Below are positions 6,162 to 9,569 of a stretch of DNA of 9,569 nt, piece by piece (position 1 is the stretch's first letter; every line of letters begins with the position of its first letter). The position numbers and the translations under genes were made by a program. The stretch spans positions 1 through 9,569 of the forward strand of contig JACMRC010000094.1 in assembly GCA_014376655.1 (NCBI GenBank), read 5' to 3'. The DNA comes from Mucilaginibacter sp. (lineage in GTDB: Bacteria > Bacteroidota > Bacteroidia > Sphingobacteriales > Sphingobacteriaceae). The notes under the pieces are model-generated. The model was not told the DNA's origin and made no database searches. It saw only the letters and a list, made by a program, of their open reading frames with translations.

Positions 6162-6215
6162 ATATACTATGCGTGCATAGAATATAATGGCAAAATAGCT
6201 TACATAAGCTATTTT
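6162..6215. promoter_or_regulatory. Twin 24-bp dyads in the pckA-fbp divergent region
   Basis: Dyad 1 (6162-6185) has a perfect core CTATGC-GT-GCATAG and pairs at 10 of 11 positions overall. Dyad 2 (6192-6215) is a perfect 10-bp palindrome, AAAATAGCTT/AAGCTATTTT, with loop ACAT. Their centres (6173.5 and 6203.5) are 30 bp apart, close to three helical turns, as expected for cooperating operators on one face of the DNA. Dyad 2 lies at the expected -33 position of a possible fbp promoter. The fbp operon encodes an Lrp/AsnC regulator, a family that binds AT-rich dyads in phased arrays. Dyad 2 runs on into four further Ts, so as RNA it could also act as a terminator or attenuator. Confidence 0.5.
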
Positions 6216-6220
6216 TTTTC

Positions 6221-6228
6221 TATTTTCG
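6221..6228 (+). promoter_or_regulatory. Possible -7 promoter box of fbp
   Basis: TATTTTCG matches TAnnTTTG at five of six fixed positions. A transcript start near 6235 would leave a leader of about 39 nt before ATG 6274. No clear -33 element is present; its expected position lies inside dyad 2, so a regulator bound there could block or replace it. Short AT-rich matches like this are easily fortuitous. Confidence 0.3.
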
Positions 6229-6273
6229 TCCTATCAAACGTTTTAAACAATTGCTTATTTTTTACACTAAGCT

Positions 6274-7293
6274 ATGCTGGGATTTCAAACTTTAGGGCAA
6301 TTTATTATTGAAAAGCAGGCCGATTTCCCTTACGCGAAAGGGGAACTTTCGCGGCTTTTAAGGGATATCGGGATCGCCGCGAAAATAGTTAACCGCGAGG
6401 TTAATAAAGCGGGCCTGATGGACATTTTGGGCCATGCCGGCAACATTAATGTACAGGGCGAAAGCCAGCAGAAGCTGGATGTTTTTGCGGATGAACAATT
6501 TATTTCGGCGTTGCGTTCGGGTGGTGAGTGCTGCATTGTAGCAAGCGAAGAAAACGAAGACTTTATACCGATAAATGATGAGGCCAAATATGTGGTTGCA
6601 ATAGATCCACTGGACGGTTCATCGAATATCGATGTGAACGTGGCGGTAGGCACGATCTTTTCCATCTATCGGCGAGTGTCGGCACATGGTGCCTGCTTGT
6701 CGGACGTATTGCAAAAAGGCACGGAGCAGGTTGCGGCGGGTTATATTATTTATGGCTCATCAACCATGTTGGTTTATACCACGGGTAAAGGAGTGAATGG
6801 CTTTACGCTTGATCCTTCTATTGGTGAATTCTGTTTATCACATCCGGACCTGCAGATCCCGAAGACGGGCACCATCTATTCAGTCAATGAAGGCAATTAT
6901 GTTCATTTCCCGAAAGGCGTCAAACAATATATTAAATACTGCCAGGTCGAAGATGTTTCAACTAATCGCCCCTATACTTCGCGTTATATCGGCTCTATGG
7001 TGGCCGACCTGCACCGTAACCTGATTAAGGGCGGAATATTTGTCTACCCGGTTACTTCGGCTGCGCCTAACGGTAAACTACGCCTGGTTTATGAATGCAA
7101 CCCGATGGCCTTTATCATTGAGCAGGCCGGCGGCAGGGCGACAAATGGGTGGGACCGCATCTTAGCGTTACCGGTAACGGAACTGCACCAGCGCTCGCCG
7201 ATTTTCATTGGCTCGGAAGCTATGGTGAAACGGGCAGAAGCTTTTATGGCGGAAGCAGGCACACTTACATTTAACGACATTATTACGGCATGA
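6274..7293 (+). CDS. fbp: Class I fructose-1,6-bisphosphatase
   Basis: Hydrolyses fructose 1,6-bisphosphate to fructose 6-phosphate and phosphate, the committed late step of gluconeogenesis, in the cytoplasm with Mg2+. The 339-aa length is typical. Class I signatures are complete: SEENE at 91-95 and DPLDGSSNIDVNVAVGTIFS at 111-130 (metal and phosphate site, E92/E93, D111, D114), then SMVADLHRNLIKGGIFVYP at 241-259 and GKLRLVYECNPMAFIIEQAG at 267-286 with metal ligand E274. The N-terminus TLGQFIIEKQADFPYAKGEL is also characteristic of the family. It is divergent from pckA, so two dedicated gluconeogenic enzymes share one control region. The TGA at 7291-7293 overlaps the ATG (7290) of an Lrp-type regulator, implying co-transcription and translational coupling. 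Allosteric control cannot be judged from sequence. Confidence 0.96.
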   Translation: MLGFQTLGQFIIEKQADFPYAKGELSRLLRDIGIAAKIVNREVNKAGLMDILGHAGNINVQGESQQKLDVFADEQFISALRSGGECCIVASEENEDFIPINDEAKYVVAIDPLDGSSNIDVNVAVGTIFSIYRRVSAHGACLSDVLQKGTEQVAAGYIIYGSSTMLVYTTGKGVNGFTLDPSIGEFCLSHPDLQIPKTGTIYSVNEGNYVHFPKGVKQYIKYCQVEDVSTNRPYTSRYIGSMVADLHRNLIKGGIFVYPVTSAAPNGKLRLVYECNPMAFIIEQAGGRATNGWDRILALPVTELHQRSPIFIGSEAMVKRAEAFMAEAGTLTFNDIITA

Positions 7294-7763
7294 ACAATCA
7301 ACTCGACCCAACTGATACCGGCATCCTACGCCTATTGCAGCAGGATGCCCGCCTGACCCATAAAGAGATCGGCGAAAGACTGCATAAGTCCATCACTCCT
7401 ATCCATGCGCGTATCAAGCGGCTGCAGGAAGAGGGCTACATCAAGCGTTATGCTGCTATCCTGGATCCGAAAAAGATTGGACGTGGGTTGATAGCGTATA
7501 CGCAGGTGCAGCTCAAGGAGCATTCGCAGGAGACGCTGCTCGGCTTCAATAACGAGGTGATCAAATTACCCGAGGTGATGGAATGCTACCACATGACGGG
7601 GGCGTTTGATTTTTTATTACGCATTGCTATCGCAGACATGGACGAATACTATGCTTTACTGCAAAGCAAGCTATCCAAACTGCCGGATGTGGGTGTTATG
7701 CAGAGCTTTTTCGTGATGTCGGAAGCGAAGAATGAGACGGCTTATGCGTTGGGGATTAAATAA
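7290..7763 (+). CDS. Lrp/AsnC-family transcriptional regulator
   Basis: A 157-aa protein of standard family length. The N-terminal winged helix-turn-helix spans about residues 4-62 (LDPTDTGILRLLQQDARLTH, then KEIGERLHKSITPIHARIKR and EEGYIKRYAAILDP). The ligand-sensing RAM domain follows (about 68-145), including the G-x-x-D loop in MTGAFDFLLRI and the family's closing pattern VGVMQSFFVMSE. These proteins form dimers and octamers that wrap DNA and usually sense an amino acid or other small metabolite. The start codon overlaps the fbp stop (ATGA), so it is made from the fbp mRNA. Position suggests local control of fbp and pckA, possibly through the dyads at 6162-6215; this is inference, since Lrp-type proteins can also act genome-wide. 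The effector is unknown. Confidence 0.93.
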   Translation: MNNQLDPTDTGILRLLQQDARLTHKEIGERLHKSITPIHARIKRLQEEGYIKRYAAILDPKKIGRGLIAYTQVQLKEHSQETLLGFNNEVIKLPEVMECYHMTGAFDFLLRIAIADMDEYYALLQSKLSKLPDVGVMQSFFVMSEAKNETAYALGIK

Positions 7764-7808
7764 AGGTGCACTCCTGATACTTGTTCATGCTATAAAAGCA
7801 TAAAACCG

Positions 7809-8285
7809 CTAAAATGTTTTAGCCAGCCAATAGCCTGCAATAAGCGCAATAATAATCAACACGAACAGGATATATTGCCGGGTTTGTAACGCGTTGATGG
7901 TTTTTTGCAGATCGGATAGTTGTGATTGATGGGCCAGCTTCTCGTTTTGCAGGCGCATGTTTTGTTGCTGTAGCTTGGCCAGCGTGCCGCCTACCTGGGT
8001 AGGTTGTTGCTGCTCGGCCTGGTGGCGTTTGGTAAAGCCACCCTGCTTCAAGAACTTCTCGCCTTTAGGTTTCAGGATCAGTTGCTCGGGCAGCTCGTAA
8101 TGCCCGGGCTTGCCTTTCTCTGCAACCAGCTCTTCGCGCGCCAGGGCCTGTACCATGGCGAAAGCTACGGCCTCATCGCCGTCAAACAATTCCATGAGCT
8201 GGATGCGGGTCAGGCTGTCGGGCACGCCAAAAGCGGCAAGCAGGGTGTCCAGCATTTCGCATTCGTATTCATTGAGATCGGTCAT
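7809..8285 (-). CDS. Tail-anchored coiled-coil protein of unknown function
   Basis: A 158-aa protein in three parts. Residues 1-85 are acidic and predicted helical (EYECEMLDTLLAAFGVPDSL, then MELFDGDEAVAFAMVQALAR and EELVAEKGKPGHYELPE); a winged-helix fold is conceivable from this helix-helix-hairpin order but is only a guess. Residues 101-137 are rich in Gln, Leu and Lys with heptad-like spacing (LAKLQQQNMRLQNEKLAHQ), a likely coiled coil. Residues 138-154 (YILFVLIIIALIAGYWL) form one membrane helix ending four residues from the C-terminus. There is no signal peptide, so the N-terminus should face the cytoplasm. It is convergent with the Lrp-type gene and divergent from the next gene, so it is monocistronic. 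The palindrome GCTAAAATGTTTTAGC at 7808-7823 overlaps its stop codon. I recognise no family. Confidence 0.75.
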   Translation of the reverse strand: MTDLNEYECEMLDTLLAAFGVPDSLTRIQLMELFDGDEAVAFAMVQALAREELVAEKGKPGHYELPEQLILKPKGEKFLKQGGFTKRHQAEQQQPTQVGGTLAKLQQQNMRLQNEKLAHQSQLSDLQKTINALQTRQYILFVLIIIALIAGYWLAKTF

Positions 8286-8320
8286 GGTTGCAAAGATAGT
8301 GAATGGTGATTAGGTTTTTA

Positions 8321-8417
8321 GTGGCAGTTTTAAGTTGCAGGAGCACGAGATTGCAGGGTGATGTTACTTGCTGCAACTGATCCGCCTACAGGGGTATGAA
8401 TGGAAAGCCCGGCCCGA
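8321..8417 (+). repeat. Partial copy of the repeat material found at 791-950
   Basis: Bases 8321-8345 (GGCAGTTTTAAGTTGCAG core, 8323-8340, then AGCA) match the reverse complement of 912-888 at 23 of 25 positions. TTGCAG recurs at 8351-8356. Further on, TGGAAAGCCCGGCCCG near 8401-8416 loosely resembles the right end of the bipartite element (GGATAGCACGGGCCG). It lies between two divergent genes, in non-coding sequence. A reading frame that crosses it from a TTG at 8368 is an upstream extension of the next gene and is not credible. Confidence 0.5.
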
Positions 8418-8508
8418 CTTTAAGCGAAAACGCCCGCATATTAACCAGCCTAACAATAATTGTAAATTCATTACCGCTTGTTTTACTCAATTAACGCTAA
8501 ATTTAGGT

Positions 8509-8979
8509 ATGAAAAATTTTAGCCTAAGCGTTGCATTGGTTTTATGTGTTTGCCTATGCGGCTCGTTCACTAACGCTAACCGTGCCAATGTGGCAAATGG
8601 GTTAACCACTATTAAACACGTGGCACCGCTGCAAAGCAAGGTAGCGCCGTTTTGTAAACTTACTTATGTTGACCATAACGGCCGCGCAGTAACGCTGGTT
8701 ACCAGCAGTGTGCATGCTACATCAAAAAACCTGACCTTTATTTTTGACGGCGGCGAACGATTGATTATATCCTTCACGATTATTAGGCCAGGGCATTTTG
8801 TTGCAGAATCGGCACGGTCCAGGGATCCGCAGATAGTGTTTTATATTGGGCACAAGGCTGTACCAATGGTGGGTGCAATTATTATATCGGGCACCAAGCC
8901 TGTAAGCGGCAACTTTAGCCATTTACTAAGCGATGACGATGATCATATAACGTTAGTTGCCGGTACTTTTAGCATGTAA
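8509..8979 (+). CDS. Small secreted protein of unknown function
   Basis: A 156-aa protein starting at ATG 8509. The frame is open upstream to a TTG at 8368, but that part is basic, crosses repeat sequence and would bury the signal peptide, so ATG 8509 is chosen. Residues 1-23 (core SLSVALVLCVCLCGSF) form a signal peptide with three cysteines; none sits in a good lipobox, so lipidation is unlikely. The mature protein is mainly alternating hydrophobic/polar residues (LTYVDHNGRAVTLVTSSVHA, then NLTFIFDGGERLIISFTIIR), suggesting a beta-sandwich or barrel. It ends VSGNFSHLLSDDDDHITLVAGTFSM, where two G-x-F turns flank an acidic stretch; such endings occur in small exported Bacteroidota proteins of unknown role. 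It stands alone between a divergent gene and the convergent rRNA operon. A tandem-arm hairpin (GTAGCC/GGCTAC at 9024-9058) follows. Confidence 0.75.
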   Translation: MKNFSLSVALVLCVCLCGSFTNANRANVANGLTTIKHVAPLQSKVAPFCKLTYVDHNGRAVTLVTSSVHATSKNLTFIFDGGERLIISFTIIRPGHFVAESARSRDPQIVFYIGHKAVPMVGAIIISGTKPVSGNFSHLLSDDDDHITLVAGTFSM

Positions 8980-9080
8980 TAAGGCTTAGCGAGGGTTAAT
9001 TAGTTAGCCGTTGTAAGGAGGAAGTAGCCTTCACTATATCTATGGGGATATGGGCTACAATTTGCAAAAATCCGTTGTAA

Positions 9081-9114
9081 AACAAAAAAGCCCCTCATCT
9101 TGCGATAAGGAGCT
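9081..9114 (-). terminator. Intrinsic terminator of the rRNA operon
   Basis: On the minus strand, AGCTCCTTATC and GATGAGGGGCT form an 11-bp stem (two G-T pairs) closed by the GNRA tetraloop GCAA, followed directly by a run of Ts. It lies 12 nt downstream of the 5S rRNA 3' end, with the exact geometry of a rho-independent terminator. It also separates the rRNA operon from the convergent secreted-protein gene. Confidence 0.9.
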
Positions 9115-9126
9115 CTTTATAAAATT

Positions 9127-9236
9127 GGGCACCGACCTACTCTCCCACGTTTTACCGCAGTACCATCGGCTCTGGCGGGCTTGACTTCTCTGTTCGGAAT
9201 GGGAAGAGGTAGACACCGCCGATATAGGCACCTGAA
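9127..9236 (-). rRNA. rrf: 5S ribosomal RNA
   Basis: The minus strand reads as a complete 5S rRNA of about 110 nt. Landmarks in order are CAGGTGCCTATATCGGCGG, CACCTCTTCCCATTCCGAAC-type helix III sequence (here CTACCTCTTCCCATTCCGAA), CAGAGAAGTCAAGCCCGCCA, GCCGATGGTACTGCGG and GTGGGAGAGTAGGTCGG. The ends GGTGCC and GGTGCC pair as helix I (with two G-U pairs). The exact termini may be off by a few bases. It follows 23S rRNA after a spacer of about 290 nt and precedes a strong terminator, so it is the last gene of the operon. Confidence 0.97.
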
Positions 9237-9524
9237 GATCTTATAGTTGATTGGTCATTGGTCAGTAGTCATTGGTGACTTGCTGGCGGATAACTTTATT
9301 GTCAACTGTAATTTTTTATTTGTTTTGGCTTCTTATACACTTGCTTAGCCCAATGACTAATGACAAATGCCTAATGACCGCAACAATGACATATTATTGA
9401 AAGAAGTAAGTTTAAGAGAAAACAACAATATTTAGTGTTCAGTGGTGAGTTTTGGGTTTTGAGTTATAAGTTATTGCTAACTCACTACTCATCACTCTAC
9501 ACTCACCACTATAATTACCTGCTA
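9237..9524 (-). repeat. 23S-5S internal spacer with two large inverted repeats
   Basis: The spacer has no tRNA that I can find. Pair 1: GGTCATT at 9253-9259 and AGTCATTGG at 9267-9275 face CCAATGACT at 9350-9358 and AATGACC at 9373-9379. Pair 2: AGTGGTGAGT at 9441-9450 is the perfect complement of ACTCACCACT at 9501-9510, and GAGTTA at 9461-9466 pairs with TAACTC at 9478-9483 inside it. Both should fold as long hairpins in the precursor rRNA and could guide its processing. The sequence is built from short degenerate words (TGACTAATGAC, CTCACTACTCATCAC), which suggests growth by slippage. Confidence 0.6.
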
Positions 9525-9569
9525 TGAGAAAGCTTCGGGCGATTAGTATTACTCGACTATGATGTCACC
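9525..9569 (-). rRNA. rrl: 23S ribosomal RNA, 3' end only (partial)
   Basis: The minus strand from the right edge reads GGTGACATCATAGTCGAGTA followed by ATACTAATCGCCCGAAGC, the conserved 3' end of bacterial 23S rRNA (compare the GGUACUAAU box about 20 nt before the end of the E. coli molecule). Counting from that box puts the mature end at about 9522-9530. The rest of the gene lies beyond the window. Confidence 0.88.

Noticed and set aside
7787..7823. Terminator between the Lrp-type gene and the convergent gene
   Set aside because: Only weak stems (ATGCT/AGCAT, and an AT-rich palindrome over the minus-strand stop codon) without a following T-run; too weak to call.
8004..8313. Two plus-strand frames opposite the tail-anchored protein
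   Set aside because: They are antisense shadows; the minus-strand frame has a coherent head, coiled coil and membrane helix.
8368..8508. Upstream TTG extension of the small secreted protein at 8509
   Set aside because: The added 47 residues are basic, cross repeat sequence and would bury the signal peptide.
9237..9524. tRNA in the rRNA spacer
   Set aside because: I find no T-loop GGTTCRA motif or cloverleaf; the sequence is degenerate short-word repeats.

Overview
The window looks like chromosome of a Bacteroidota species, most likely of the family Sphingobacteriaceae (Mucilaginibacter- or Pedobacter-like). The reasons are A-rich leaders without Shine-Dalgarno sequences, promoter boxes close to the Bacteroidota TAnnTTTG type, small secreted proteins starting with MKK/MKN signal peptides, the PckA and Fbp family flavour, and many dispersed palindromic repeats. 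This assignment is inference from style; no database search was possible.

Layout. Bases 1-766 hold the last 39 codons of a sensor histidine kinase and its NarL/LuxR-type response regulator. Bases 767-1183 contain no gene but are rich in hairpins and a bipartite repeat. Bases 1184-3994 form a cassette on the + strand: a seven-helix membrane protein with a C-terminal AraC-type DNA-binding domain, then three closely spaced genes for exported proteins (two unrecognised, the third a YceI-family protein). A 13/15-matching direct repeat with 22-bp period sits just ahead of the three exported-protein genes and is a plausible operator for the membrane regulator. Bases 3995-4416 again hold only repeats, including a second copy of the bipartite element.

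Bases 4417-7763 are a gluconeogenesis locus. ATP-type PEP carboxykinase (minus strand) is divergent from class I fructose-1,6-bisphosphatase (+ strand). The fbp stop codon overlaps the start of an Lrp/AsnC-family regulator. The shared intergenic region carries two 24-bp dyads exactly 30 bp apart, so the locus may be a self-contained switch for gluconeogenic flux.

Bases 7809-8979 carry a tail-anchored coiled-coil protein (minus) and a small secreted protein (+), both of unknown function, with a repeat fragment between them. The right end (9081-9569) is the end of a ribosomal RNA operon on the minus strand: the last bases of 23S rRNA, a roughly 290-bp spacer with two large inverted repeats, 5S rRNA, and a strong intrinsic terminator.

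Most of the window is ordinary core genome. The least explained parts are the 7TM-AraC plus secreted-protein cassette with its candidate operator, the twin dyads in the pckA/fbp region, and the bipartite dispersed element found twice here.
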